Of a DNA stretch of 64,000 nucleotides, positions 1 through 12,104 are shown one piece after another. A model generated the notes under the pieces. The model was not told the DNA's origin, searched no databases, and saw nothing but the letters and a program-made list of their open reading frames with translations. Position numbers and translations under genes: made by a program. Origin of the DNA: Plantago ovata (taxonomy: Eukaryota; Streptophyta; Magnoliopsida; Lamiales; Plantaginaceae); NCBI GenBank assembly GCA_028274465.1, contig CM051456.1, positions 104,073,348 through 104,137,347 of the forward strand, given 5' to 3'. Positions within the stretch are counted from its first letter, which is position 1. The number at the start of each line of letters is the position of its first letter.

Positions 1-392
1 GTATTCCGTTTGCTGCAAAGGATTTTGAATTCAAAAACTGTTTACTTTTGTTTGTTAACTTAGAACCTTCACTGATATCATTTATCTCACACTCTCTTTG
101 TTTTCAAAATTCCTTCCTTCCAGATACGGCTGAGGATGCCAGCGACTGAGAGAAGGGTCTGGGATGTCTCTCGGGTTTTGTTTATTTCAAAATAAGAAGA
201 TGAACCTTTTACTGTCTTGAATAGTTGTTATTCCTTTGATTTCAAAGTTACCATTGGATATTTACCTGATTCTGTTAGCGCTGTGCGCGTCAAATATTAT
301 TTTGGCATTTATTGCCGACCGTTGTTTTTAAAGTTATTTCGGATTTTCTCTTTCAAGAAATTATTTTGTTTTAAAAACCGATACCGTTACAC
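1..392 (+). mobile_element. 3' end of a plus-strand LTR (Ty3/gypsy), truncated by the window edge
   Basis: This stretch matches the R/U5 end of the LTR seen at 14622-15100, but in the opposite orientation. Shared blocks include TTATCTCACACTCT, AAAATTCCTTCCTT and CAGCGACTGAG, and both end in an ACCGTTACA terminus. By eye it is clearly more diverged from that LTR than the adjoining DNA (393-1866) is. It is therefore better read as the end of a separate, related element than as a recent inversion. It abuts the minus-strand LTR at 392/393. No intact gene is seen here. Confidence 0.65.
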
Positions 393-2320
393 CAAGTCTA
401 CCTAGTTACAACCTAATCGACCGGTCACACAGAAACAAACAGAAACAAACAAAAACAATAACAGATAAAGTGCTCGGATAACCGAGTTACATTCCTGCAG
501 AAGAGTCAGTACAAATAGCACAACACCGTACACAATGAAGTAAAATGGTCATGCATTGGGCATATTTACTTTTAAAGCAGTTGCATACAGAATACAATAC
601 AATACACATGCATAGCACATTGTCTTCCAGGTTTTAAAAATAAACAAACTTTGGGGTGAACACTCACCTTAAACCTTGCGAGCAAGAACCGCAGAAGTAC
701 ATCGAATTACGGCCTAACGGACGGAGCACCTAAACAGAAAACGACTAGTCACTAACTAGAAGTCGAAAGAAAGTAAAACCGGTAATAGAAAAAGGTCGGT
801 GGAGAAGTGGTGAAGGTGGGGTTCGAACTCGGGATCCCTAGGTTAAACTCTCAAACACAAACCAGCTAAACAGGCAAGTCAACTAGAAACTTAACAACCA
901 GACAAAAAGTATTTTAACTTGAATAGTTTTAAGAAAAGGCTTTAATCCGAATTTCAAAATTACAGGAATAACCCTAGACAGTATTTGCAAAACAGAACAA
1001 CAATTTTCAAAACAACAGAACAGTCCCCAAAGGGAAACTAAATTTAACAATCTAGTCCAGAAAGTATGAAATTACCATTTTACCCTCAAAAACATTTCAA
1101 AAGGAGAAGTTAAAAGGTAAACCCTAATAGATTCAGGACATTAACAAATAATTTCAGTAATTAATACTCCCTTAAGTCAGATTACAATCGGTCAACAGTG
1201 GTCAAACAAACGAACTAAGTCAGCTTAAGGGCAAAAGAGTCAAATCAGTCTCAACGGTAAAAAGGTAAATCTCCAGGTCGAAGTAGTCAACAAGGGCAGA
1301 ATAGTCAAATCATATGTCCAGGGGCAGAAAAGTCCACACAGCAAATCTCAGGGGTAAAACGGTCAAGTCAACATGGTCAAACAGTCCTAAATCGAGACTT
1401 GAACAGTCCAGAGTCAGTCAAGGTCGGTTCAGTTTCCATCAAGTTGCGGTTTAAGGTTCAGTTTCGAAGCATAAATGAAGCAGGGGCAAAACGATCAAAA
1501 AAAAAAGGAAAACGAAATGAAAACAAAGATATTACCTTCGAACAGATCTGGAAACGATTGAACTGCAAATCAATCAAGACCTACAGTCAAAACGTGATTT
1601 CATCAAATCCTGAACCAAGAAAAGGAGAAGAAGTCAAAGAGTAGAGAAGAAATAAGAAGGACGAACAGAAGAGGAACAGAGCTCGACTTATTGGAGACCT
1701 GGACGGAGCAGAACGGCCAATATCGGAGCGGAATGGGACGAAAACCGAGTCGGGACGGTATGATTCGGGGCGGAGCAGTGCGGTAGAATAGAAGCAGCAC
1801 CCGGAGATGAACCGAATGGGCGAGCACGCGCGAACAGGAAACAGAGCGGGACAGGGGCGATCAAAACGGGACGGGCCGGCGACGGCGGCGGCGGTGAGGT
1901 GCGATTTTGATGATGATGAAGATGGTTGATGATGAGAATGATGATGGGTAATTAAAGATGAAGAAGATGGTGTTTCAACAAGATGCAGAAACCGAAAGAA
2001 GAAGAAGAAGGGGTGTGGCTGCGTGAAATAAAAATGGAGGAGGAGAAAGGAAGGGTTTAGGTTTAGGTTAAGGCCTTGGGCCTCAAGACTGGGCCAACCA
2101 GGAACGGGCCAAGTTACCCCAGATTTGGGCCTGCTAATTGGGTCAAGATGAAGGCTTCCATTCAGATTCTAGAATTAGTCCAAAACGAAAATAAAATTGG
2201 TCCACTAAGAAATCAAACGCCCTTTTTGCTCGGTTTCGATAACGTAGAAAGAAGTTAATTAAATTATTAAATAATTAAATTACTCAAATAAATAAATAAA
2301 TAAATAAACGAGATGTTACA
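393..2320 (-). repeat. 3' LTR of the minus-strand gag-only gypsy element (incomplete)
   Basis: On the minus strand the LTR starts TGTAACATCTCG directly after the polypurine tract. Positions 393-1866 match 15278-16789 almost base for base. The stretch from 1867 to 2320 is the LTR start, which is missing from the other copy. The end of the LTR (about 660 bp in the other copy) is missing here and replaced by the opposite-facing LTR end at 1-392. Confidence 0.75.
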
Positions 2321-2340
2321 CTCCACCACCCTTAAAAGAA
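2321..2340 (-). promoter_or_regulatory. polypurine tract of the gag-only gypsy element
   Basis: The minus strand reads AAGGGTGGTGGAG immediately before the LTR start TGTAAC. This is the expected place and composition for a plus-strand primer. The sequence just before it (GTTTCGAGGACAAAACTTC) is a common 3' end of plant chromovirus internal regions. Confidence 0.6.
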
Positions 2341-2739
2341 GTTTTGTCCTCGAAACTTATCTATCGTAATTCTAACGAACGAAGAACGGAAGAGAAGAAA
2401 TCGAAAGTCTTCAAACTTCAAGCACCGGAAGTGGATCACACTCGAATGCTCATCGTTAAAGAAAAGTCGAAACTAGCCTAATGAAAACGAAGCTTACTTT
2501 TTCAGCCAAACGATTCAAAATAACAAGTCCCTCAATACGACGTCGATAACTTAAACTTTAAGTGTATCTAATCTTAACGAAAAGCAGCAGAGCATCAACC
2601 AAAATCTTAGAAGAAATTTGACTTAATGAAGCGTACCTTTTGCTACATTTGCCGATAGAGCCTCATGTCCAACCCCATTGTGGACCTTCCCCTTGGTTGT
2701 TGCACCAACTCCTTGGTTTTCTGAAACCGTGCCACCAGG

Positions 2740-3717
2740 CTATCCTTCCTTAACCAGAGAGCGACGTCTCGGACATCTGTTCACCTTATGATCTTTGCTG
2801 CCACAATCCAAACACCAACCCTTCTTCTTCCAGCAGTTGTTCCTCGTGAGTTGTTCCTCCACAGAAATCACACTTTCCCTAGTTGACTGATCTCCAGTAT
2901 TATCATCCAGTTGACGAGGGCGACTTTCCCGCTGGTTGCGAGGATACTTGGATGGAGACAGACGATCCCTGCTACTCATGTTCTCAGAACTCGTTTTTCC
3001 AAATCGATGAGGTTCACAACTCTCAAGTTCTCCTAAACCATCCTCCACTGCAGCAGCTCTTTCCACGGCCTTTGCGTAAGTTGACATCTCGATTCCAAAC
3101 AGGTTGTACTTGGTCTTAGGCTTCAACCCTCGTACAAAGTACCTCATCTTTTCCATTTCATCATTTTGGAAGTGTGGCACATACTTCAACAATCTCGTGA
3201 ATTTAAGATCATACTCGGGCACCGTCATCTTCCCTTGCACCAAATTTTCGAACTCATCCGTTCTTCTCTTACTGACAGGGCGGGGAACATACTTTTCCAC
3301 AAATTCCTTCACAAAATTCTCCCATGTGCGAGTTTTTCCTTCTCTCCTCCATCGTGCATCAACGATGACCCACCAACGGCGTGCTGGTCCATCGAGCTGA
3401 AACACTGCAAGTTCCACCATTTGTGCATCGTTGATGTACAAGATACTGAACAAATCCTCGATGCCCTCAATCCAAACTTCAGCTTTCCCTTAATGGGGTG
3501 ATCCTTCAAACCTTTCCGGGTGAAAACGAGTGAACCTCTCAGCTACCGACAACGTCAGAGTTTCTTGATGTGGTATAACTGGCGGCGCGGTCGCACTTGC
3601 TACTTGGCGGGAGGAATTTGGAGATACAATCATCTGCTGCATCGAGTCTTGTGCATTAGCACCATTGGCGGCGTGGTTGCTGCTGCTGGTAGCGCGAGTG
3701 TTGTTCCTTGGACCCAT
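2740..3717 (-). pseudogene. Ty3/gypsy gag (retrotrans_gag plus CCHC zinc knuckle), broken
   Basis: The N-terminal part (3717 to about 3490) is Asn/Ser/Gln-rich and ends in FHPERFEGS. The main part carries the retrotrans_gag signature (GPARRWW, WENFVKEF, GKMTVPEYDLKF) and a C-terminal zinc knuckle, CLDCGSKDHKVNRCP. Gag normally forms the nucleocapsid particle. Here it is the only protein domain left in the element, and it is broken (about one break). Confidence 0.8.
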
Positions 3718-4158
3718 CCTATCGCAATTGGTCTAAGGTCAGTAACGTAATTAACGTTCTCGAGTGTGACTATCTTAAGGCATAAACGTGAACTAAGGCA
3801 CTAACTTAAGTCAATCTAGCGCGAACAAGCAAGAGACGCGGGAGAGTAAACGAAATTACGAAGGTCAAAAACATATTAGGGAGTCTTAAAGAAGATAGTA
3901 TATTATCAATAAGTAAATCCTCGAGTGTGTCTAACCTAGCATGCAAGGCACACATAAATTGAAAAGCAATGTTAAAGCATAAGTAGCAAATTCATATGTT
4001 GCAGAAAGATTCATAAACATTAAGCATGCAATAAAAGCGTTCTCTCATAAAGTGATCAGTTATTTGACCTCGGTTAACACGAATCACTTAAACAGTCGGC
4101 CGCCTGCCAGTGATTTATGTCGACTTTGGTTAAACAATAGATTACGGTATGACAGAAC

Positions 4159-6280
4159 TGATAGTGTATATGTCCTAGAGACAGTCCTTATTAAGGACAT
4201 TGAGCCCTTATAGAGGGCATATATGTACTATTACACAGGTCAACGTAATATGATATATGTTTGTCGTTTAACTATTGAGTATCACTTTCATATTTATATT
4301 ACACCAGGCATGCAGCATGTCATATCTCTATTTCTGTCTGTATTGATATTAAACATGTCCCCTCGGATAGATGACCGATCACACAGATAGTGGGAGCTAT
4401 GTGAGTTATCATCTATCCCAAACTCTCCCTAGTCGAGGTTCATCTCGGATGTAGGGGTCTGAATGAACCAGATGAGACTAGTATGCGTGGAGGTTATACT
4501 TGTTGGAGCAAGTGTGAGCCGATCCCACGGCCACGGAACGGATTGTTGGACAATCGAGAAACGTTCCCATAACTGCGCATAGTTGTTCGAAGAAGGATTA
4601 TCGAACAATGGAAGTACCCACCGGACACTCCCATCGATGTATACTCTACACCGAAGTGTCTATGGGAACCGGTAAGTTGTCGAAGTGATGCCAGTCGTCC
4701 TTTGGACTTACAGGACTTTGTCATCACATTTGTTGCCCCATATCCTTGGTGGACCCGTCGATGTCAGCTCTGAATAAGCAGTTGACCTAAGACACGATCC
4801 AGGATTATGGCTACATACAAATGGGGATGATAAGTGATTCTATGAAGGATTCATCTCTCACGTGTAGCACATGAGAGCACTGTTCATAGTCGTTCATAGT
4901 TGTGATTGGTAAAACCGCTGGCCAGCGTATCAATATTATTATGATGGTCATAATAGATATTGGATTCACCATGCAACTCACTGAAGACGCCTGTGGATGT
5001 ATTATTGGGATAGACACTTCATCGATCCTAGATACATTCGAGCAAGTCAGATGAAGGGACGTTACCATCGCCGCGTTGAGCGTAACAGACTTCGCAACGA
5101 AAGGGTTAGCTTTGAGAAACCTCTCAAACGTCCTCGTGTATTAATATTGCAAATGGAACCGTCTAGGAATTCCATGCTGCCTAGTCTAGGACTTTCTTAA
5201 TACGATGAGGCCCTATGGGTCACACTATGTGGTGATTCAGCCTATCAGAATATCCTTGAAGATGGAATCGCAATTAATTTGGAGTTAACTGTGATTGATG
5301 GATTATAATTGATTTGGAATTAATTATAATATTTGGTGGCTCAATTAATGATTTGGAATTATTAATTGAATTGGCTAATTAATTGTATTTTATGTAAATA
5401 CAATTAAAGATTATATTTTGGAAATATAATAGAAGTTTAATTTGAAAGGATATGTTAATTTAGAATTAACATATGCACATGGGCAAAATCTACTTGGAGT
5501 TTGAATTGCCTTGGAACTATAAGTGGGTCCCAAAATTGGGAAAGCACAAGATCCTATTTTCTTGCTGCCATGGGGCCCACCTATCTCCCGTAGGACAGAC
5601 GCGCGCGCGCGCAGGAGGTGGATAGGGGAAGGAGTTCGACTCCTTCCTCTATTAGAAGTCCAAGAGATAAGTTAGATTTTCCTGATTGAGTTTTAATTTG
5701 ATTGGGAATGAATCTAGACTTGATATTGGTTTCCTAGTGCGATAAGAATTAGATTCTTATTCCTTTACGAAGTCTAATTGCTTATGCTTTAGGCTTCTAT
5801 TGACTACTATATATAGTAGACTATTAGAGAGTTTTTGTAACAGACTTTCACAGTCATTCTACCCAGTTTTCTTAGAGAAAATAAAAACTCTCCCCTCCTC
5901 TACAAGCCTACGCGCGCGCCACCTCTGTCGGAGGAATCGCCGCCCCATCTTCTTGGTCACACAAAGAATATCCTAGCATTCTTCCGATAGGCTGTTCATC
6001 CGTGGATACCAAGGTTGAGGTTCTAGGAGCTGAAAACTAACTTTTATTGTCTTGCAGATAATCAAAGTATTGCAGATATCTTTGACTTCGACGAAGGAGA
6101 AGATACACCGGATTATTACGAAGACTTGGAAGCTGTGCTTGCTTTGGAAGTAAGGTTAGTCTTCTAATTGATGTGTTTAAATATATACGACATATACATA
6201 ATCAATTAACCTGCATGTTAAGAAAATTTTTGAAATTCCGCTGCGTACCCTAGGTGTAACTCTGACCGTATTTTCTTACA
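4159..6280 (+). repeat. 5' LTR of the nested copia element
   Basis: This is 2,122 bp running from TGATAGTGTATATG to TATTTTCTTACA. It is almost identical to 12105-14192. It contains a GCGC-rich patch near 5600 and a TATATATAG box near 5810, about 60 bp before a CTCTCCCCTCCTCTA stretch, which is a plausible U3/R start. Short ORFs on both strands here are not genes. Confidence 0.92.
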
Positions 6281-6281
6281 G

Positions 6282-6293
6282 TGGTATCAGAGC
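6282..6293 (+). promoter_or_regulatory. primer binding site (tRNA-Met) of the copia element
   Basis: TGGTATCAGAGC is complementary to the 3' end of plant initiator tRNA-Met. It lies one base after the LTR end, the standard position. Confidence 0.85.
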
Positions 6294-6432
6294 GAGGTTA
6301 ATTGATTACGTATATACGTATATATATTGTATGGTTTTGTAGATATGTGGATGCAATTGATTCTATGATTAATTCGATTTTCAAAAGTTTTGTTTTTATA
6401 TAATTTAGAATTTATATTTTTTCAAAAAAAAT

Positions 6433-6722
<290 letters not shown>

Positions 6723-7213
6723 CCCATATTTTAATATATATATATTTTTCGGGTAGGACCCAAAATCGGATTTTGAAAATTTGAGGATTGAATTTTATAT
6801 TTGGATTATAAATATGATTTAATTGCAATTGTTTTAACTAGAGGGGTTAAATTAATTAGTATAAAGTTAAAGGGCTTATTTGTAATTTATTAATTTATTG
6901 TTTATTGCAAATTAGTCCTTCTACTTTTGAATTTTAGATTTAACACCTCCAAGGTTTCAAAAATTACAATCAAGTCCTTCGGGTTTTCGAAAATTGCTAC
7001 TTGGTCAATAGAATTTTCGATTTTTCAATCTAGTCCAAATTTTCAATTATTTCATAGAGATTATAATTATGAATTATAATTTTCATAATGAAATTATGAA
7101 GTCATTTGGCATCCACATAGGCTACTACTTGTTTGTTTGCTCGATATGCTATTGTTTGACAATGCATGTTTAAATACCAAGTATTTTACTTTCCGTTCGA
7201 CCGCTATGCATGC

Positions 7214-7367
7214 GAGGGTAGGCGGCGCCCTCTTATATGTCGGACCGCATATTTTATGTATGGGTAGGCGACACCCATTATGTGCTTGACCGCGTTTAGA
7301 ACTAGAATGGATAGGCGGCATCCATTACGTGTAGACCGTTCATGCATGATGGGTAGGCGGTGCCTTT
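7214..7367 (+). repeat. tandem co-varying hairpin repeats in the copia leader
   Basis: Three 19-nt hairpins start at 7214, 7260 and 7307, with a degenerate fourth at 7349, at a spacing of 46, 47 and 42 bp. The loop AGGCGGC or AGGCGAC is kept while both stem arms change together: GAGGGT/GCCCTC, ATGGGT/ACCCAT and ATGGAT/ATCCAT. A GACCG motif follows the first three hairpins, about 7 to 12 bases after each ends. The paired changes argue for a selected RNA structure. A packaging or translation signal is possible but not shown. Confidence 0.7.
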
Positions 7368-7926
7368 ATTTGTTTGTAGATGACTGATAACAACCCTCAA
7401 GTGACAAGCCCCAACCAATATAAGTACAGAAATATATATATGTATGTATTTCTGAGATGCTTTCCATATGGTGCTTTAATTCTGAACTTTCATTGCGTTT
7501 TCTTGTATTGGCGACCTCGTCTTACAGACTCGCAGTGATCGTCAGATTAGAGTAAGCCTATGGTTATGACTTACTGCATATTGTATCTAGCGACCTCGAT
7601 AGGTACAGTATGTAGGGCATCGGGTAAAATTAGATTTAACAACCAAGAGTTACGTGACGCAATTGGATAGTCCTACCGGTCATATTATGCTATGCGACCA
7701 GCCCCCGTTGGAGTATAGCATAGTGTGGATTTGGATCTTGGCCACTACGGTAACTTGTTGGATATTACATGTATGTTTGTTGTGGGGGCAAGCATATGTG
7801 AAAATAGTGGGAGCTAAACAGCTAAAGGACCTTGTTGTTTAGTTATGTTGACTGTGTATTTAGAAATAATATTTCAATAGTTGATTTATTATTTTCGTTC
7901 TATATTATTTCTCCTGGAAAACCGAA

Positions 7927-8760
7927 ATGGCGAGTATCTTGCTCCGTGCTGTCTTAGAGAAGTAAATTTTGACCGGACCAAACTTCCTAGATTGGATCAG
8001 GAATATATGTTTGGTGCTGAGGTACGAAAGGATTGAGTACGTCTTGGACGAGGCTAATCCCGTGTGTCCCGAGAATCAGACTGCCTATCAAGTTGCTGAT
8101 TTGGAATCAAGCCAACAAGGCAAAGTCTGATAAGCATCATGAGGATGCTAGATCCGCGCAGTGTATTATGCTGGCGGCAATGAGCAATGAGCTGCAGAGA
8201 CAACATGATAGCATGTTGCCGTATGAGATGCTGAAGCATCTTGAGTCGGTCTTTAAGACGACAGCTAGAAGTGTTGAATTTATTTGATCAAAGAGATACA
8301 CAGATGCAAGGTCAATGAAGGAGGGAACATGTCTGAACATGTTCTCAAGATGAGAATAAGATCATGGTGATCTTTGTCCTTCAATCATTGCCGAGTTCGT
8401 ATTCGCAGTTCATCGTTAACCACCATGAATGCGAAGGACGTAACACTGCCCGAACTCCATAATCTGCTGAAGACATATGATCAAACTCTTCCTAAGAAGG
8501 AAAAGTCGATCATGTATGTTGGGCAACCGTCTGACCTAAACCCGAGAAACAAAGGTGCTAAGGGTAAGAGAAAGTCGGGAGCCAAGGCTAACACTTCGAG
8601 TGATAAGCCTAAGCGTCTGAACCAGAAAAGGAAGTTCAAGAGGAGCGGAACGGTACACACAGATGAATGTCTTTTCTGTAAGCATAAAGGACATTGGAAG
8701 AAAGATTGCCCTAAGCTGAGGGCAGATCAAGCTAAGAAGCCACCGGCTTCTAGCTCAGGT
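7927..8760 (+). pseudogene. copia gag remnant with CCHC knuckle
   Basis: A start at 7927 follows the long leader, and the first residues read MASILLRAV. Downstream blocks resemble copia gag (LDWIRN, RYERIEYVLDE), followed by a Lys/Arg-rich stretch and a zinc knuckle, CLFCKHKGHWKKDCP, at about 8668-8712. The capsid coding part is broken. It lies between the leader and the protease. Confidence 0.75.
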
Positions 8761-9969
8761 ATGTTTGTTATTGAAATGAACATGACTACTTTTGACTCCA
8801 ATGGTTGGGTATTAGATACAGCTTGTGGCTCGCACATTTGTAAAAATGTGCAGAGGCTAATTGAACACAAGCTAGTCAAGCAAGGTGAAATCGACTTGCA
8901 TGTTGGGAACGGCAATCAAGCTGAAGCCAAATGCGTTGGACGCTGCAAGATAGATTTACCATCACGACAATGTTTAGAACTTGATAACGTTTATTTTGTT
9001 CCATCCATTGTCAGAAATATTATTTCCATTCCATTGTTGGACAATTTGGGTTTTTCCTAATACTTGTTATTTTTCATTAAATGACCAGTATTATGGAAAA
9101 GCTCGCTTAGTGAATGGTTTATATATTTTGCAAAGTAGTCTACCTTTATTTCAAATACATAACAAACAACCGTCTTCAAGTAGGAAGAATAATCCATCTT
9201 ATCTATGGCATTGTCGGCTAGGCCACATCAATGCAACACGGATTCAAAGACTAAGGAAGTTGGACTACTTAGAACCATTTGATTTTGAATCATATGGTAC
9301 ATGTGAATCATGTGTTAAGGGTAAGATGACGAACAACCTTTTGTTGGCCAAGGTGTTTGTGCCACTCGCTGCTTAGAGCTCATACATACCAATGTATGTG
9401 GACCTTTTAAAGTCCATGCGCGTGGGGGTTATCCTTACTTCGTTACCTTTACTGACGATTTCTCAAGGTATGGGTATATTTATCTTATGACGAATAAATC
9501 CGAGACCTTTGGGGAATTCAAGGAGTTTAGGAATGAGGTCGAAAATGAATTGAACCTAAGGATAGTCACTCTTCGATTGGATCGAGGAGGTGAATATCTT
9601 AGTGAAGAATTTATCGACTACTTGAAGGGAAATGGAATTCAATCGCAATGGACTCCTCCTGGAACACCACAGTTAAATGGTGTGTCTGAGAGAAGGAATC
9701 GAACCCTGTTAGACATGGTGAGATCAATGATTGGATTCTCGACTCTTCCAAAACATCTATGGGAATATGCACTACAAACTGCAATCTACATTCTGAACCG
9801 TGTACCATCTAAATCAGTGGAGAAAACTCCTTATGAGTTATGGAAAGGAAAGAAACCCTCACTGGGCTATCTTAGACCTTGGGGCTGTCCTGCGATAGTC
9901 AAACTGATGCTCACTGATAAGTTAGATGCCAAGGGTGTCAAAGTATATTTCATAGGCTATCCTCGTTAG
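8761..9969 (+). pseudogene. copia protease and integrase remnant
   Basis: The protease is recognised by WVLDTACGSHIC (about 8805). A pre-integrase zinc region follows with WHCRLGHIN (about 9208) and CESCVKGKM. The integrase core carries [11 protein letters not shown] and the [17 protein letters not shown] block around the catalytic Glu (about 9655-9710). The order PR-INT-RT is diagnostic of Ty1/copia. The region is broken. Confidence 0.85.
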
Positions 9970-10008
9970 ACGAGAGGCTATGAATTCTATCATGCTGAAG
10001 ATCACAAG

Positions 10009-12090
10009 GTGATAGTATCTAGAAACGTTAAGTTTTTAGAAGCAGAATACCTCGAAGAAGAGAGGTTAGATGACATGATAGAACTTGAAGAAATTCAAGA
10101 CTTTGACACGCGCGGACATGAGTTCTCTAAATCTTCTGATTTGGACTCAAGTTCAGTGGGAGCTTTCGAAGCAGACAAGGGTAATGATATGACACTTGCT
10201 AGGCATGTCATAGTCAGTGGGAGTCCTGTGATTAGATCAACAGTTGAAACCACACCAATAGAACCCGTTGTCAATCAAACTGTGCAACGAGTTGCACAAG
10301 AGCAGCCTCCCGCTAGGAAACAGGGTCGCGTGGCGCGACCAGCTGCATCAGTACCCACTGATAATGTTCGTGTTACACGAAGCCAGAAAAGAAAAGCACC
10401 AGAACCAGTCGAGCTCTGTAGGTCGAAGAGGATCCTAAAAGGACCTCAGAAGCAAAGCCTTATGATAGAAGACATCAGTGAACTTTATGTCGGCTTATCA
10501 GATCGGGAAGATCCCGAGACCTACAAAGAGGCAATAATTGATATTGACTCAGACAAATGGCAAGAGGCCATGGAATTGGAAATGGACTCCATGTACCTGA
10601 ACCAAGTTTGGAACTTGGTAGACTTTCCCCAAGGGGTTAGACCTATTGGATGCAAATGGGTCTTTAAACGAAAGACAGATGCCGATGGCAAGGTACAAAC
10701 GCACAAGGCTAGACTTGTGGCGAAAGGCTACACGCAAAGGTATGGCATCGATTACGATGAAACCTTTTCACCGGTAGCAAGATTGAAGTCTATTCGAATT
10801 CTACTTGCAATAGCTGCGTACTATGATTATGAGATCTGGCAGATGGATGTAAAGACTGCCTTCCTCAATGGCAACCTTCAGGAAGAGGTCTATATGGTAC
10901 AGCCGGAAGGTTTTATTAGTAAAACCAGGCCGACTGATGTATGCAAATTACAAAGATCCATCTATGGGCTAAAGCAAGCGTCTAGGAGCTGGAATATCCG
11001 CTTTGATGAAGCTGTCAAATCGTTTGACTTCATCAGAAGCAAAGGAAGATCCATGTGTCGACGCTAGGCACAGCGACAAAGGGAAGTCGTTTTCACGATC
11101 ATCTATGTTGATGATACTTTGATCATGGGAAACAATGTCTCTATGCTAGAAGAGACTAAAGTTTGGTTATCAAGTACCTTCTCAATGAAGGACTTGGGTG
11201 AAGTGAACTACATCCTAGGGATCAAGATCTGTAGAGATAGATCCAAGAGGATGTTAGGATTGACACAGTCCACCTACATCGACAAAATGCTGAAGCGTTA
11301 TAAGATGGACGACTCAAAGAGAGGCTTTCTCCCAGCTAGGCATGGGATTGTCTTATCAGTTAAGGATGGTCCTAAAACTGATGAAGAAAGAAAAGCAATG
11401 AGTCGTGTGCCCTATGCTTCGGCAGTAGGGTCTATAATGTATGCAATGAGTTGCACCAGGCCCGATGTGGCATATGCGCTTAGTGTCACTTGTCGACACC
11501 AACAGAATCCAGGAGTACCTCACTGGACTGCTGTAAAGAACATTCTTAAATACCTTTGACGGACTAAAGAGATGTTCTTGGTGTTTGGTGGAGTACCAAA
11601 ATTAAAGATGTCTAGGTATGTCGACGCTGGATTTGAATCAGATCCTGATGACTTTGAGTCACAGACAGGATACGTATTCAAATTGAACGGAGGAGCTATC
11701 TGTTGGAAGAGTTCTAAGCAAGCCACGATTGCTGACTCATCCACAGAAGCCGAGTACATTGCTGGATCAGAAGCTTCGTAAGAAGCTGTCTGGATTTCAG
11801 AGTTCTTGAAGGAATTGAGGGTTGTTCCTGCTCCTAGTCCAATAACGATTTATTGGGACAATACGGGCGCCGTCGCTCAAGCTAAGGAGCCTAGATCTAC
11901 AAACAAGAACGAACATGTACTTAGAAAGTATCACGTTATACGTGAGATTATTGATAGGGGAGAAGTTAGTATAGAACGAGTCTCTACCACGGACAACGTG
12001 GCAGATCCTTTCACCAAGGTCTTATCAGTGGAAGTCCACTTAAGACATTATGCTAATCTGGGTATTAGGCATAAAGGTGACTGGCTCTAG
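10009..12090 (+). pseudogene. copia reverse transcriptase and RNase H remnant
   Basis: RT blocks include KARLVAKGYTQ, DYDETFSPVARLKSIR, QMDVKTAFLNG and SIYGLKQASR, and the catalytic YVDD equivalent lies near 11104. RNase H blocks include ADSSTEAEYIA (about 11740) and the C-terminal TDNVADPFTK (about 11990). The region is broken. It ends about 15 bp before the 3' LTR. Confidence 0.9.
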
Positions 12091-12104
12091 TCCAAGTGGG
12101 TGAT

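Noticed and set aside
4494-5200. Small frames repeated at 12440-13146.
   Set aside because: They lie inside the two copia LTRs and carry no known motif.
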